Shown here: positions 25,906 to 35,648 of the stretch, in pieces | Layout of the letters: every line of letters starts with the position of its first letter | Numbering within the stretch: the stretch's first letter is position 1 | Origin: Nocardia stercoris | Lineage (GTDB): Bacteria; Actinomycetota; Actinomycetes; Mycobacteriales; Mycobacteriaceae | Direction of reading: 5' to 3' | Assembly: GCF_003696265.1 (NCBI RefSeq) | Contig: NZ_RFFH01000004.1 | Location: 496,001-560,000 of the forward strand | DNA length: 64,000 nucleotides | Program-made: the position numbers and the translations under genes | Notes under the pieces: model-generated | Told to the model about the DNA's origin: nothing | What the model saw: the letters and a program-made list of their open reading frames with translations, nothing else | Databases searched by the model: none

Positions 25906-25921
25906 GGTCAGGGCCGAAATG

Positions 25922-27211
25922 TCAGGCGGCGGTGCCGACCTCGACCGCGGTGAGGGCGTCGCCCACCAGGCCCGCGGCCAGCGTGTTGCCGCCGGCCGGG
26001 TCGATCAGCAGGAAGCTGCCGGTGTGGCGGTTCACGCTGTAGTCGTCGGCCACGATCGGGTCGGCGACCCGGATCGAGATGCGGCCGATGTCGTTGAGCG
26101 ACAGCGACTCCGGGCTCGGATCCGAGGCCATGTGCTGCTCGTCGAAGCGCTCGACCAGGGCACCCACGATGGCCTGGGTGGTCTTGGTGCCGTGCTTGAG
26201 CAGCAGCCGGGCGCCGGGGCGCAGCGGCTTGTCACCCAGCCAGCAGACCGTGGCGTCGAAGGCGTCGATCGGTTCCGGGGCGTCGGCGGCCGCGACGATG
26301 GTGTCGCCGCGCGAGATGTCGACGTCGTCGGTGAGCAGCAGGGTCACGCTGCGGCCGGGCTGCGCGGACACCAGCTCCCCGTCCGGGGTGTCGATCTTCT
26401 CGACCGTGGTGCGGGTGCCCGAGGGCAGCACCACGACCTCGTCGCCCTTGGTCACCGTGCCGGCCGCGACCTGACCGGCGTAACCGCGGTAGTCGGGGTA
26501 ATCGGCGGTGCGCGGGCGGATCACGTACTGCACCGGGAAGCGCAGCCCGACCTCGCGGCCGCGCTCGGCGTCGACCGGCACCGACTCCAGATACTCGATC
26601 AGCGACGGGCCGTCGTAGTACGGCGTGTTCGCCGAGCGCGACGCGACATTGTCGCCGTGCAGCGCGGAGACCGGGATCTCCACGACATCCTCCGGCGCCC
26701 AGCCGAGTTTCGCGGTGAGCGTGGAGAATTCGGCGACGATAGTCGCGAAGACCGAGGCCGGGTCGTCGACCAGGTCGATCTTGTTCACGGCGAGCACCAG
26801 CTTCGGCACGCCCAGCAGCGCCATCACCGCGGCATGCCGGCGGGTCTGCTCGATGACACCCTTGCGGGCGTCGACCAGCAGGATCACCAGGTTCGCGGTC
26901 GACGCGCCGGACACCGTGTTGCGGGTGTACTGCACGTGGCCGGGGGTGTCGGCCAGCACGAAAGTCCGGTTGGGCGTGGCGAAGTAGCGGTACGCCACGT
27001 CGATGGTGATGCCCTGCTCGCGCTCGGCGCGCAGGCCGTCGACCAGCAGCGACAGGTCCGGCGTGGCCAGACCGCGGTCGACCGAGGCGCGGGTCACCGC
27101 GTCGATCTGGTCCGCCAGAACGGATTTCGTGTCGTAGAGCAGGCGGCCGACGAGGGTGGACTTACCGTCGTCGACGCTACCGGCCGTAGCCAGGCGTAGT
27201 AGGTCGGACAT
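25922..27211 (-). CDS. cysN: Sulfate adenylyltransferase subunit 1 (GTPase)
   Basis: CysN is the GTPase that drives ATP sulfurylase (CysD) to form APS from sulfate and ATP. The 429-residue protein has the G1 motif GSVDDGKST, ERE-QGITID, the G3 motif DTPGHVQY and the G4 motif NKID, followed by EF-Tu-like barrels. It ends where the GTPase part ends; the APS kinase (CysC) domain fused to CysN in M. tuberculosis is absent. That fits the downstream use of APS by CysH. The start overlaps the cysD stop by one base. Confidence 0.96.
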   Translation of the reverse strand: MSDLLRLATAGSVDDGKSTLVGRLLYDTKSVLADQIDAVTRASVDRGLATPDLSLLVDGLRAEREQGITIDVAYRYFATPNRTFVLADTPGHVQYTRNTVSGASTANLVILLVDARKGVIEQTRRHAAVMALLGVPKLVLAVNKIDLVDDPASVFATIVAEFSTLTAKLGWAPEDVVEIPVSALHGDNVASRSANTPYYDGPSLIEYLESVPVDAERGREVGLRFPVQYVIRPRTADYPDYRGYAGQVAAGTVTKGDEVVVLPSGTRTTVEKIDTPDGELVSAQPGRSVTLLLTDDVDISRGDTIVAAADAPEPIDAFDATVCWLGDKPLRPGARLLLKHGTKTTQAIVGALVERFDEQHMASDPSPESLSLNDIGRISIRVADPIVADDYSVNRHTGSFLLIDPAGGNTLAAGLVGDALTAVEVGTAA

Positions 27212-28119
27212 CAGAAGTAACCCTCTCGCTTGCGGTCTTCCATGGCGGCCTCCGACACACGGTCGTCACCGCGAGTCGCGCCACGTTCGGTGAGGCGGGA
27301 CGCGGCGACTTCGGCGAGGATGTCCTCGTTGGTCGCGGCCTCGGAAAGCACTGCGCCGGTAGTGGATCCGTCGCCGACGGTGCGGTAGCGCACCGACTTG
27401 GTCTCCAGCACCTCGTTGTCGGCGGGGCCGCCCCAGACGCCCGGGGTCATCCACATGCCGTCGCGCTGGTAGACCGGGCGCTGGTGGGCGTAGTAGATGC
27501 TCGCCAGTTCCACGTCCTCGCGGGCGATGTAGCGCCAGATGTCCAGCTCGGTCCAGTTGGACAGCGGGAACACCCGCACGTGCTCACCCGGCGCGTGCTT
27601 GCCGTTGTACAGGTTCCACAGCTCGGGCCGCTGCCGCTTCGGGTCCCAGCGGCCGAACGCGTCCCGCAGCGAGAAGATCCGCTCCTTGGCGCGGGCACGT
27701 TCCTCGTCGCGGCGGGCACCACCGAAGACCGCGTCGAAGCGGTGCTCGGCGATGGCGTCCAGCAGCGGCACGGTCTGCAGCGGGTTGCGGATACCGTCCG
27801 GGCGCTCCTGCAGCCGGCCGTCGGCCAGGTACTCCTCGACCGAGGCGACGTGCAGGCGCAGGCCGTACTTCGCGACCACGTGATCGCGGAAGGCCAGCAC
27901 CTCGGGCAGGTTGTGCCCGGTGTCGACGTGCAGCAGCGCGAACGGCAGCGGCGCCGGCCAGAAGGCCTTGAGCGCCAGGTGCAGCAGCACCGTCGAGTCC
28001 TTGCCGCCGGAGAACAGGATCACCGGCCGCTCGAACTCGCCCGCGACCTCACGGAAGATGTGGATGGACTCGCTCTCGAGGGCCGAGAGGGTGTCGAATT
28101 CCGTTTCGAGAGATGTCAT
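27211..28119 (-). CDS. cysD: Sulfate adenylyltransferase subunit 2
   Basis: The 302-residue ATP sulfurylase subunit belongs to the PAPS-reductase-like N-type ATPase family. The PP-loop is ILFSGGKDSTVLLHL, followed by LLHVDTGHNLPEV and GGARRDEERARAKERIFSLRD. FPLSNWTELDIWRYI is also typical. It works as a complex with CysN in the cytoplasm. The ATG at 28119 overlaps the cysH stop (ATGA). The frame stays open upstream but that part overlaps cysH and is not coding. Confidence 0.96.
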   Translation of the reverse strand: MTSLETEFDTLSALESESIHIFREVAGEFERPVILFSGGKDSTVLLHLALKAFWPAPLPFALLHVDTGHNLPEVLAFRDHVVAKYGLRLHVASVEEYLADGRLQERPDGIRNPLQTVPLLDAIAEHRFDAVFGGARRDEERARAKERIFSLRDAFGRWDPKRQRPELWNLYNGKHAPGEHVRVFPLSNWTELDIWRYIAREDVELASIYYAHQRPVYQRDGMWMTPGVWGGPADNEVLETKSVRYRTVGDGSTTGAVLSEAATNEDILAEVAASRLTERGATRGDDRVSEAAMEDRKREGYF

Positions 28120-28832
28120 GACTGGTGCAACCCGCATTCGGTCTTGGCGAGGCCGGCCCAGCGGCCGCTTCGCGGATCGGATCCCGGTTCCGGCTTCCGC
28201 GTGCACGGAGCGCAACCGATGGACGGATATCCCTCTTCCACAAGGGGATTCACGAGGATGCCGTTGGCCTCGATGTAGGCCGCCATCTCGTCGTCGGACC
28301 AGGGCGCGATCGGGTTGATCTTCACCAGGCCGAACGCCTCGTCGAAGGAAATCAGGGGCGCGTTGGCGCGGGTCGGCGCCTCCACGCGGCGGATGCCGGT
28401 CACCCAGGCGTTGTAGCCGGCCAGCGATTTCTTCAGCGGCGCGACCTTCCGCAGGGCGCAGCACTGGTTGGCGTCGCGGGCGAACAGGTCCTTGCCGAGC
28501 AGCTGGTCCTGCTCGGCGACCGTGTGCTCGGGGGTCGCGTTGACGATGTTGACGCCGTAGACCATCTCGACGGCGTCGCGGGTGCCGATGGTCTCGGCGA
28601 AGTGGTAGCCGGTGTCCAGGAACAGCACGTCCACGCCGGGGTGGACCTGCGCGGCCAGCTGCACCAGCACCGCGTCCTGCATGTTGGAGGCGACGATGTA
28701 GCCGGAGCCGAAGGTGTCCTCGGTCCACTGCAGCAGCTCGAGCGCGGTGGCGTCGGGGCCCAGCTGTGCGGCGCCGTCGGTCGCGATCCGCCGGAGCTCG
28801 TCCTCGGACAGCTTTTCCAAAGTGGTTGCCAT
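28116..28832 (-). CDS. cysH: Assimilatory APS reductase (4Fe-4S)
   Basis: The 238-residue enzyme reduces adenylyl sulfate to sulfite. The two Cys pairs that bind the 4Fe-4S cluster in APS-type enzymes are present: C124-C125 (QCCALRKV) and C207/C210 (SIGCAPCT). The catalytic Cys is C233 (KTECGLH). PAPS-only enzymes lack the cluster Cys, so APS is the likely substrate. The ATG at 28832 is preferred to the longer open frame. It is second in the operon, 17 bases after sirA, and overlaps cysD by ATGA. Confidence 0.96.
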   Translation of the reverse strand: MATTLEKLSEDELRRIATDGAAQLGPDATALELLQWTEDTFGSGYIVASNMQDAVLVQLAAQVHPGVDVLFLDTGYHFAETIGTRDAVEMVYGVNIVNATPEHTVAEQDQLLGKDLFARDANQCCALRKVAPLKKSLAGYNAWVTGIRRVEAPTRANAPLISFDEAFGLVKINPIAPWSDDEMAAYIEANGILVNPLVEEGYPSIGCAPCTRKPEPGSDPRSGRWAGLAKTECGLHQS

Positions 28833-28848
28833 GCTTGATCTCTCCCGG

Positions 28849-30627
28849 TTACCTGAGGTCTGCCTCGTCGGCGCGGACCGCCCACTGCGCGAAACGCTCA
28901 CCCTCGTTGCGGTTCTTGGCGAAGTTGCGCACCACACGCTCGATGTAGTCGCCCAGCTCGGTGCTGTTCACCTTGTGCTGGCGCAGTTTCCGGCCGAACG
29001 CGCTGTCCAGGCCGAGGCTGCCACCCAGGTGAACCTGGAAGCCCTCGATCTGATTCCCCTCACCGTCGTCCACCAGCTGGCCCTTGAACCCGATGTCGGC
29101 GATCTGGGACCGGCCGCAGGAGTTCGGGCAGCCGTTGATGTTGACGGTGATCGGCACGTCGAGCTGCGCGTTGATGTCGGCCAAGCGCTCCTCGAGCTCC
29201 GGCACGAGCACCTGGGAGCGCTTGCGGGTTTCGGTGAACGACAGCTTGCAGAACTCGATTCCGCTGCAGGCCAGCAGATTCCGCCGCCACGCCGAGGCGC
29301 GGGCGTGCAGGCCCAGCGGGCGCAGCGTGTCGATCAGCTCCTCGACCTTGTCGTCGGGGACGTCGAGCACGATCAGCTTCTGGTACGGGGTGAACCGGAT
29401 CCGGTCGGAGCCGACCGCCGCCACCGCGTCCGCGACCTGGGTCAGGATGGTGCCCGACACCCGGCCGGCGATGGGGGAGAAGCCGACGGCGTTGAGCCCG
29501 TTGCGCAGTCGCTGCACCCCGACGTGGTCGATGGGTCGCTGCGGCTGTTCGGGGGCGGGGCCGTCGATCAGCTTCCGCTTCAGGTACTCGGTCTCGAGCA
29601 CCTCGCGGAACTTCGCCACACCCCAGTCCTTGACCAGGAACTTCAGCCGCGCCTTGCTGCGCAGGCGGCGGTAGCCGTAGTCGCGGAACAGCGCGACGAC
29701 GCCCTCCCACACATCCGGCACCTCGTCCAGCGGGACGAACGCGCCCAGGCGCTGGGCCAGCATCGGGTTGGTGGACAGCCCGCCGCCGACCCAAAGGTCG
29801 AGTCCCGGACCGTGTTCGGGGTGCACGACGCCGATGAAGGCGACGTCGTTGATCTCGTGCACCACGTCCTGCTGACCGGAGATGGCGGTCTTGAACTTGC
29901 GCGGCAGGTTCGAGTAGCGCTTGTCGCCGATGTAGCGCTTCACGATCTCGTCGATCGCGGGCGTCGGGTCGATGACCTCGTCGAGCGACTCGCCGGCCAG
30001 CGGGGAGCCGAGGATCACACGCGGGCAGTCACCGCAGGCCTCGGTGGTCTTGAGCCCGACCTCTTCGAGGCGGCGCCAGATCTCCGGGACGTTCTCGACC
30101 TCGATCCAGTGGTACTGGACGTTCTCGCGGTCGGACAGGTCGGCGGTGTCGCGGCCGAACTCGGTGGAGATGCCGGCGATGGTGCGCAGCTGCGCGACGT
30201 TGAGCGCGCCGGCGTCGCAGCGCACCCGCATCATGAAGTACTTGGCCTCGAGCAGGTCGATGTTCTCGTCGCCGGTGAACGTGCCGTCGTAGCCCTGTTC
30301 CCGCTGGGTGTAGAGGCCCCACCAGCGGAATCGGCCGCGCAGGTCGGCCTTGTCGATCGAGTCGAAGCCGCCCTTCGAGTAGATGTTCTCGATCCGGGCC
30401 CGGACGTTGAGCGGGTTGTCGTCCTTCTTGCTCTGCTCGTTCGGGTTCAGCGGCTCGCGGTAGCCGAGTGCCCACTGGCCCTCGGACCGCTTGCGGACCG
30501 GCTTGCCGGTGCGCTCGCGCGGACCGGTCACCTCGGCGCGCGGCCGGGCGCGGCGCTCGCGCGCCGCCTGTTCGCGGGCCGCGGCGACGGATTCACGACT
30601 GGAGTCGGCGTCGGTGCTCGACGTCAT
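28849..30627 (-). CDS. sirA: Ferredoxin-dependent sulfite reductase
   Basis: The 592-residue siroheme/4Fe-4S enzyme reduces sulfite to sulfide (SirA/NirA, Rv2391 type). The N-terminus is a charged Arg/Glu-rich leader, followed by two ferrodoxin-like and catalytic repeats. Cluster Cys motifs are ACSGIEFCKLSF and NGCPNSCGRSQ in the C-terminal third. Siroheme-binding Arg-rich parts are recognisable (VRCDAGALNV, YFMMRVRCD). The protein is preceded by a Cys-rich leader peptide and a hairpin. It is first in the operon with cysH, cysD and cysN, so uptake-to-sulfide steps are co-regulated. Confidence 0.95.
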   Translation of the reverse strand: MTSSTDADSSRESVAAAREQAARERRARPRAEVTGPRERTGKPVRKRSEGQWALGYREPLNPNEQSKKDDNPLNVRARIENIYSKGGFDSIDKADLRGRFRWWGLYTQREQGYDGTFTGDENIDLLEAKYFMMRVRCDAGALNVAQLRTIAGISTEFGRDTADLSDRENVQYHWIEVENVPEIWRRLEEVGLKTTEACGDCPRVILGSPLAGESLDEVIDPTPAIDEIVKRYIGDKRYSNLPRKFKTAISGQQDVVHEINDVAFIGVVHPEHGPGLDLWVGGGLSTNPMLAQRLGAFVPLDEVPDVWEGVVALFRDYGYRRLRSKARLKFLVKDWGVAKFREVLETEYLKRKLIDGPAPEQPQRPIDHVGVQRLRNGLNAVGFSPIAGRVSGTILTQVADAVAAVGSDRIRFTPYQKLIVLDVPDDKVEELIDTLRPLGLHARASAWRRNLLACSGIEFCKLSFTETRKRSQVLVPELEERLADINAQLDVPITVNINGCPNSCGRSQIADIGFKGQLVDDGEGNQIEGFQVHLGGSLGLDSAFGRKLRQHKVNSTELGDYIERVVRNFAKNRNEGERFAQWAVRADEADLR

Positions 30628-30723
30628 GAGAGGGTTGCTCCTGCACTGTTTTATGTTCGAACCGTTCCGGGCAGGAGGTACTGATCTCCAGCCAAATCGG
30701 TAGCGGTGGGATCGTTGAAGTCG

Positions 30724-30741
30724 GCGTCGCTCCGGCGACGC
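30724..30741 (-). promoter_or_regulatory. Hairpin between the Cys leader ORF and sirA
   Basis: Arms GCGTCGC (30724-30730) and GCGACGC (30735-30741) enclose four bases. It sits about 20 bases after the leader stop and about 100 bases before sirA. Together with the leader ORF it could form an attenuator. Confidence 0.5.
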
Positions 30742-30760
30742 GGGACCAGGACAGACCGAA

Positions 30761-30853
30761 CTACCGGACGATTCCTGGCAGACAGCAGGCGCTGCAGACG
30801 CGCTTGAAGTCGACGTGGCGGCGTGCCACCAATCGGACTCCGGATGCGCTCAT
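30761..30853 (-). CDS. Cys-rich leader peptide of the sulfur assimilation operon
   Basis: A 30-codon ORF begins MSASGVRLVA and contains RRHVDFKRVCSACC, followed by seven residues. Three Cys codons fall within five codons (CSACC). The RRHVD-x-x-R-x-CSxxC pattern matches the short 'putative leader peptides' that precede sulfur genes in actinobacteria, as I recall them, and polycysteine leaderless ORFs are reported as cysteine-responsive attenuators in mycobacteria. A CACAAT box ends seven bases before the ATG, which predicts a leaderless mRNA. Translation through the Cys codons should sense Cys-tRNA and set expression of sirA-cysH-cysD-cysN. The peptide itself probably has no other role. Confidence 0.78.
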   Translation of the reverse strand: MSASGVRLVARRHVDFKRVCSACCLPGIVR

Positions 30854-30860
30854 GCTGCTT

Positions 30861-30866
30861 ATTGTG
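30861..30866 (-). promoter_or_regulatory. Candidate -10 box (CACAAT) of the sirA operon
   Basis: On the minus strand CACAAT is followed by seven bases and then the leader ATG at 30853. The transcript would start on the ATG. No good -35 is visible. Confidence 0.5.
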
Positions 30867-31028
30867 CCATGTCAGAACGGGCATACCGACCCGGTCTCGG
30901 ATATTTTCCGGAACTGTGGGGGAAATTACCTGGACGGACGACCCGGTGTGTGAGATGAGTCATAGCAATCGGCTTCCTTGCCCCGGACCCGCCCGCGCTC
31001 GGTCCGCGCGACAGGTCAGACTGGAAGG

Positions 31029-32240
31029 ATGACCGCGATCGTCTCCCCGAGTTCCGCCGCACCCGACGCCGATCGGCCGGTGCTGCGCGACTTCGGCGGC
31101 GGGCCGTTCGGGATCTACGTGCACGTGCCGTTCTGCGCCACGCGCTGCGGCTACTGCGACTTCAACACCTATACGGCCGGCGAGCTGGGCACCTCGGCCT
31201 CGCCGCAGTCCTGGTTGACGGCCCTGAAAGGTGAGCTGGCCACGGCGGCGGCCGCGTTCGCCGCGCTGCCGACCGCGCAACCGGCGGTCGACACGGTGTT
31301 CGTCGGCGGCGGCACGCCCTCGCTGCTCGGCGGTGACGGGTTGGCCCAGGTCCTCGACGCGATTCGCGACACGTTCCCGCTCGCGCCGGGCGCCGAGGTG
31401 ACCACCGAATCGAATCCGGAGTCGACCTCGCCCGAGTTCTTCGCCCGGCTGCTCGACGCCGGCTACACCCGGATCTCGCTCGGCATGCAGTCCGCGGCCG
31501 AACACGTGCTGAAGGTGCTCGACCGCACCCACACTCCCGGCCGGGCCGTGGCCGCGGCCGTGGAGGCCCGCGCCGCCGGATTCGAGCACCTGAACCTCGA
31601 TCTGATCTACGGCACGCCGGGGGAGACCGACGCCGATCTGGATGCCAGCCTCGACGCGGTGCTCGCCGCCGGAGTCGACCATGTGTCGGCCTACTCGCTG
31701 ATCGTGGAGGACGGCACGGCCCTGGCCCGCAAGGTGCGCCGCGGGGAACTGCCCGCACCCGACGAGGACGTGCTGGCCGACCGCTACCACCGCATCGACA
31801 CCCGCCTGACCGCCGCGGGCCTGGGCTGGTACGAGGTGTCGAACTGGGCCGCAACCGATTCCGCGCGCTGCCGGCACAACCTGGGCTATTGGGATCGCGG
31901 TGACTGGCTCGGCGCCGGGCCCGGTGCGCATTCGCACGTCGGCGGCGTGCGCTGGTGGAACGTGAAACATCCGGCGCGCTACGCGGATCGGGTGGCCGGC
32001 GGCGGCCTGCCCGCGGCCGGCTGGGAGGCGCTGACCGCCGACGAGGCCTACACCGAACGGGTGATGCTGACCGTGCGCCTGCGCACCGGCCTGCCGCTCG
32101 CCGAACTGACCCCGGCCGGCCGGCGTGCGGCCGATCGGGTGATCGCCGACGGGCTGGCGGCGATCGACGCGGACCGTCTGGTGCTCACCGATCGGGGCCG
32201 GTTGTTGGCCGACGGTGTGGTCCGCACGCTGCTGGACTGA
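31029..32240 (+). CDS. hemW: Heme chaperone HemW, radical SAM
   Basis: The 403-residue protein has the radical-SAM cluster motif CATRCGYCDF at about residue 38 and the family motif GGGTPSLL. The HemW-type C-terminal domain (VSNWAATDSARCRHNLGYWD) follows. HemW is related to oxygen-independent coproporphyrinogen oxidase HemN but delivers heme; many annotations still call it HemN. GGAAGG touches the ATG at 31029. An in-frame ATG at 30978 is possible. The gene order hemW-hrcA-dnaJ2 is conserved in actinobacteria. Confidence 0.93.
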   Translation: MTAIVSPSSAAPDADRPVLRDFGGGPFGIYVHVPFCATRCGYCDFNTYTAGELGTSASPQSWLTALKGELATAAAAFAALPTAQPAVDTVFVGGGTPSLLGGDGLAQVLDAIRDTFPLAPGAEVTTESNPESTSPEFFARLLDAGYTRISLGMQSAAEHVLKVLDRTHTPGRAVAAAVEARAAGFEHLNLDLIYGTPGETDADLDASLDAVLAAGVDHVSAYSLIVEDGTALARKVRRGELPAPDEDVLADRYHRIDTRLTAAGLGWYEVSNWAATDSARCRHNLGYWDRGDWLGAGPGAHSHVGGVRWWNVKHPARYADRVAGGGLPAAGWEALTADEAYTERVMLTVRLRTGLPLAELTPAGRRAADRVIADGLAAIDADRLVLTDRGRLLADGVVRTLLD

Positions 32241-32506
32241 GCGGCGCCACGCCCGAGCCGCCGGGAGTCCGCTGTGCGTGAATGTGTGTCGTGTATCACG
32301 TGATCCGGTGGGTGTCGCCTGGTTCCCGGTACGCGCGGTACCGAATTGCCGGGTCTGTCGCGGCCGATCGCCCGAGTGCGCGGCGATCGCTGTCGCACCT
32401 GGCGGGACTGGGAAACCCTGAGCCGACCACACTCACCTAGAATGGATCCAAGAATGGCCCGTTTCTCCGCGCGGTGGGCCGAGCGCGATCACGAGGAGGT
32501 GGGCCG

Positions 32507-33538
32507 ATGTCGACTACCGAAGAGCGACGGCTCGAGGTCCTGCGCGCCATCGTGGCCGACTACATTGCCACCAAGGAGCCGATCGGCTCGAAATCACTGG
32601 TCGAGCGGCACAATCTCGGCGTCTCCAGCGCCACCGTTCGCAACGACATGGCCGTGCTCGAGGCCGAGGGCTATATCGCCCAGCCCCACACCTCGTCCGG
32701 CCGCATCCCGACCGACAAGGGCTACCGGGAATTCGTCGACAACATCGCCGAGGTCAAGCCGCTGTCGCCGGCCGAACGCAAGGCGATCATGCAGTTCCTG
32801 GAGAGCGGGGTCGACCTCGACGACGTGCTGCGACGCGGTGTGCGGCTGCTCGCCCAGCTCACCCGCCAGGTCGCCATGGTGCAGTACCCGACCGTGTCCG
32901 CGTCCACCGTGCGCCACCTGGAAGTGGTGGCGCTCAACCCCGCCCGGCTGCTGCTGGTCGTGATCACCGACACCGGCCGGGTCGATCAGCGCCTGGTCGA
33001 CCTCGGCGCGGTCGTGGACGACGACGACGTGAGCGCGCTGCGCGGCATGCTCGGCAAGGCCATGGACGGCAAGCGGCTGTCCGCCGCGTCCGCGGCGGTG
33101 TCCAGCCTGCCCGAAACGGTGCAGGGCCCGCTGCGTGACGTGCTGGTCCGGGTGTCGACCGTGCTGGTCGAAACCCTGGTCGAGCACCCCGAGGACCGGC
33201 TGGTCCTGGGCGGCACCGCCAACCTCACCCGCAATGTCGGCGACTTCGGCTTCCCGGGCTCGCTGCGGCAGGTACTCGAGGCGCTCGAAGAGCAGGTCGT
33301 GGTACTGAAACTGCTGGCCGCCGCGCAGCATCCGGGGACGGTCACCGTGCAGATCGGTGAGGAGACCCGGGTCGAGCAGATGCGCGGAACCTCCGTCGTC
33401 TCGACCGGGTACGGTGTGCCGGGTGCCGTCCTCGGCGGTATGGGAGTACTGGGGCCGACACGGATGGACTACCCCGGAACCATCGCGTCGGTCGCCGCGG
33501 TCGCGCGATACATCGGTGAAGTGCTCGCTGAACGATGA
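32507..33538 (+). CDS. hrcA: Heat-inducible transcription repressor HrcA
   Basis: The 343-residue protein has an N-terminal winged helix (about 1-75, [20 protein letters not shown]) followed by the GAF-like HrcA core ([11 protein letters not shown]...) and the C-terminal IGEE motif. HrcA represses heat-shock genes at CIRCE elements. I find no CIRCE in the window, so its targets are elsewhere. GAGGAGG lies eight bases before the ATG. A candidate -10 TAGAAT is at 32438-32443. dnaJ2 follows 63 bases later. Confidence 0.96.
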   Translation: MSTTEERRLEVLRAIVADYIATKEPIGSKSLVERHNLGVSSATVRNDMAVLEAEGYIAQPHTSSGRIPTDKGYREFVDNIAEVKPLSPAERKAIMQFLESGVDLDDVLRRGVRLLAQLTRQVAMVQYPTVSASTVRHLEVVALNPARLLLVVITDTGRVDQRLVDLGAVVDDDDVSALRGMLGKAMDGKRLSAASAAVSSLPETVQGPLRDVLVRVSTVLVETLVEHPEDRLVLGGTANLTRNVGDFGFPGSLRQVLEALEEQVVVLKLLAAAQHPGTVTVQIGEETRVEQMRGTSVVSTGYGVPGAVLGGMGVLGPTRMDYPGTIASVAAVARYIGEVLAER

Positions 33539-33601
33539 GCCTGCCGCAGCGGCGGCAGCTTTCGGCACCAAATTCGATTCGGAACAGGACTAGAGACAGA
33601 A

Positions 33602-34750
33602 GTGGCACGGGACTACTACGGAATTCTCGGCGTCGGCCGCTCGGCGACCGACCAGGAACTCAAGCGCGCCTACCGGAAGCTCGCCCGGGAACTGCATCCC
33701 GACGTCAACCCGGATCCGCAGGCCCAGGAGCGTTTCCGCGAGGTGTCCACCGCCTACGAGGTTCTCACCGACCCGGAGAAGCGGCGCATCGTGGACCTCG
33801 GCGGCGACCCGATGGAATCCGGTGGCGGGGGCGGCTTCTCGGGGGCCGGCTTCGGCGGTCTCGGCGACGTCTTCGAAGCCTTCTTCGGCGGCATGGGCAA
33901 TGCCGCCAACCCGCGCAAGCCGCGCGGCCGCGTCCAGGCCGGCGCGGACTCGCTGCTGCGCACCCGGCTGTCGCTGGCCGAATGCGCGGTCGGCGTCACC
34001 AAGCACCTGACGGTCGACACCGCCGTGCTGTGCGACCTGTGCCAGGGCGCCGGCACCAACGGTGACTCCAAGCCGGTCCGCTGCGACACCTGTGGTGGTG
34101 CCGGTGAGGTGCAGTCGGTGCAGCGCTCGTTCCTGGGCCAGGTCATGACCTCGCGGCCCTGCCCGACCTGCCGCGGTGCCGGTGAGGTCATTCCCGACCC
34201 CTGCCGTAAGTGCGGTGGCGACGGCCGGGTGCGCGCCCGGCGCGAGATCGCGGCGCCCATCCCGGCCGGTGTGGCCAACGGCATGCGGGTGCGGCTGGCC
34301 GCCCAGGGCGAGGTCGGCCCCGGTGGCGGCCCGGCCGGCGACCTGTACGTCGAGATCGTCGAGCAGCCGCACGACACCTTCGTCCGCGACGCCGACGACC
34401 TGCACTGCACCATCCGGGTCCCGATGGTGGACGCGGCGCTGGGCACGACCGTGGTCGTCGACACCATCCTGGACGGCCCCACCGAGCTGACCATCCCGGC
34501 CGGCACCCAGCCGGGCGAGGTGTCGGTACTGCGCGGACACGGCATGCCGAAGCTGCGCAGCAACGCCCGCGGCGACCTGATCGCGCACCTCGACATCGTG
34601 GTGCCGACCAAGCTGGACTCCAAGCAGACCGGAATGTTGCGGCAGTACAAGGCCACTCGCAACGGCGAGCGCACCGAGGTGCTGACCGCGTCGTCGGAGC
34701 ACAACAGCGGCCTGTTCGCCCGGCTCCGCGCGTCGTTCAGCGGGCGCTGA
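33602..34750 (+). CDS. dnaJ: Chaperone DnaJ (DnaJ2)
   Basis: The 382-residue co-chaperone has an N-terminal J domain with HPDVN at about residue 33, a Gly-rich linker ([14 protein letters not shown]) and four zinc-finger units: [24 protein letters not shown] and CRKCGGDG. The two-barrel C-terminal domain follows. It stimulates DnaK ATPase activity. In actinobacteria the copy beside hrcA is DnaJ2, distinct from the one in the dnaK operon. It starts at a GTG. Confidence 0.96.
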   Translation: MARDYYGILGVGRSATDQELKRAYRKLARELHPDVNPDPQAQERFREVSTAYEVLTDPEKRRIVDLGGDPMESGGGGGFSGAGFGGLGDVFEAFFGGMGNAANPRKPRGRVQAGADSLLRTRLSLAECAVGVTKHLTVDTAVLCDLCQGAGTNGDSKPVRCDTCGGAGEVQSVQRSFLGQVMTSRPCPTCRGAGEVIPDPCRKCGGDGRVRARREIAAPIPAGVANGMRVRLAAQGEVGPGGGPAGDLYVEIVEQPHDTFVRDADDLHCTIRVPMVDAALGTTVVVDTILDGPTELTIPAGTQPGEVSVLRGHGMPKLRSNARGDLIAHLDIVVPTKLDSKQTGMLRQYKATRNGERTEVLTASSEHNSGLFARLRASFSGR

Positions 34751-34756
34751 GATCCG

Positions 34757-35497
34757 TTGGCCGCCACCGTCTTCTATTGCGACCATATTCCGGAGCCGGG
34801 GCAGATCGCGGTGCTCGACGGCCCGGAGGGCCGGCACGCCGCGACGGTCCGGCGCACCCGCGTCGGTGAGCTGATCACGTTGTCCGACGGCGCCGGTCTG
34901 CTGGCGCCGTCGGAAGTGGTTGCCGCGCAGAAGGACCGGTTGGAGCTCCGGGTGCTGGACCGGCAGCCGGCAACGGCTCCGGCGCCGGCGGTCACGGTGG
35001 TGCAGGCGCTGCCCAAGTCCGATCGTTCCGAGCTTGCCGTCGAGCTGATGACCGAGGCCGGCGCCGACGTGATCGTGCCCTGGCAGGCGTCGCGTTGCGT
35101 GTCGAACTGGGAAGCCAAGGCGGGCAAGGGCGTCGAGAAGTGGCGTGCCGCGGCCCGCGGTGCGGCGCGGCAGTCCCGGCGGGCCTGGATCCCGGAGGTC
35201 ACCGGCCTGCACCGCACCGCCGACCTGCTCGATCTGGTGCGAACGGTCAAGGCGGACAACGGGATCGTGGCGGCCTTGCACGAGTCGGGTACGTCCCGGT
35301 TCACCGAGCTGCCGTTCGCTCGGGCCGACCGCATCGTGCTGATCGTCGGCCCCGAGGGCGGCCTGGCCGATGCCGAGCTGGACGCGCTGCGGGACGCGGG
35401 CGCGGACATCGTCCTGCTGGGTCCGACCGTGCTGCGGACCTCGACGGCCGCCGCTGTGGCGCTCGGCGCGCTGGGAGCGCTCACGCCCCGCTGGTGA
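34757..35497 (+). CDS. rsmE: 16S rRNA m3U1498 methyltransferase RsmE
   Basis: The 246-residue SPOUT methyltransferase has an N-terminal PUA-like domain and the knotted C-terminal motifs VGPEGGL and LGPTVLRTSTA. It methylates U1498 (E. coli numbering) of 16S rRNA in the 30S subunit. The best start is TTG at 34757, six bases after the dnaJ stop, giving a length that matches its relatives. It belongs to the hrcA-dnaJ2-rsmE operon. Confidence 0.93.
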   Translation: MAATVFYCDHIPEPGQIAVLDGPEGRHAATVRRTRVGELITLSDGAGLLAPSEVVAAQKDRLELRVLDRQPATAPAPAVTVVQALPKSDRSELAVELMTEAGADVIVPWQASRCVSNWEAKAGKGVEKWRAAARGAARQSRRAWIPEVTGLHRTADLLDLVRTVKADNGIVAALHESGTSRFTELPFARADRIVLIVGPEGGLADAELDALRDAGADIVLLGPTVLRTSTAAAVALGALGALTPRW

Positions 35498-35648
35498 AAC
35501 GGCCGCCCGGAGCGCACTCGTGGTGGCCATACTCACACCCCGGCGAGAACGCTTGCCGCGCTGGGACCGCGGTCCGGTCCACGCCGGGACCCACCGCTGG
35601 TAGACGGTGTGGGGCGGATACCGACTCGCCTCGACCGACGGCTGTGCC

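Noticed and set aside
32295..32304. Palindrome ATCACGTGAT upstream of hrcA
   Set aside because: It is only 10 bases long, common by chance, and no matching regulator is nearby.
32241..32506. CIRCE element for HrcA
   Set aside because: I searched by eye for TTAGCACTC-N9-GAGTGCTAA before hrcA and dnaJ and found none.
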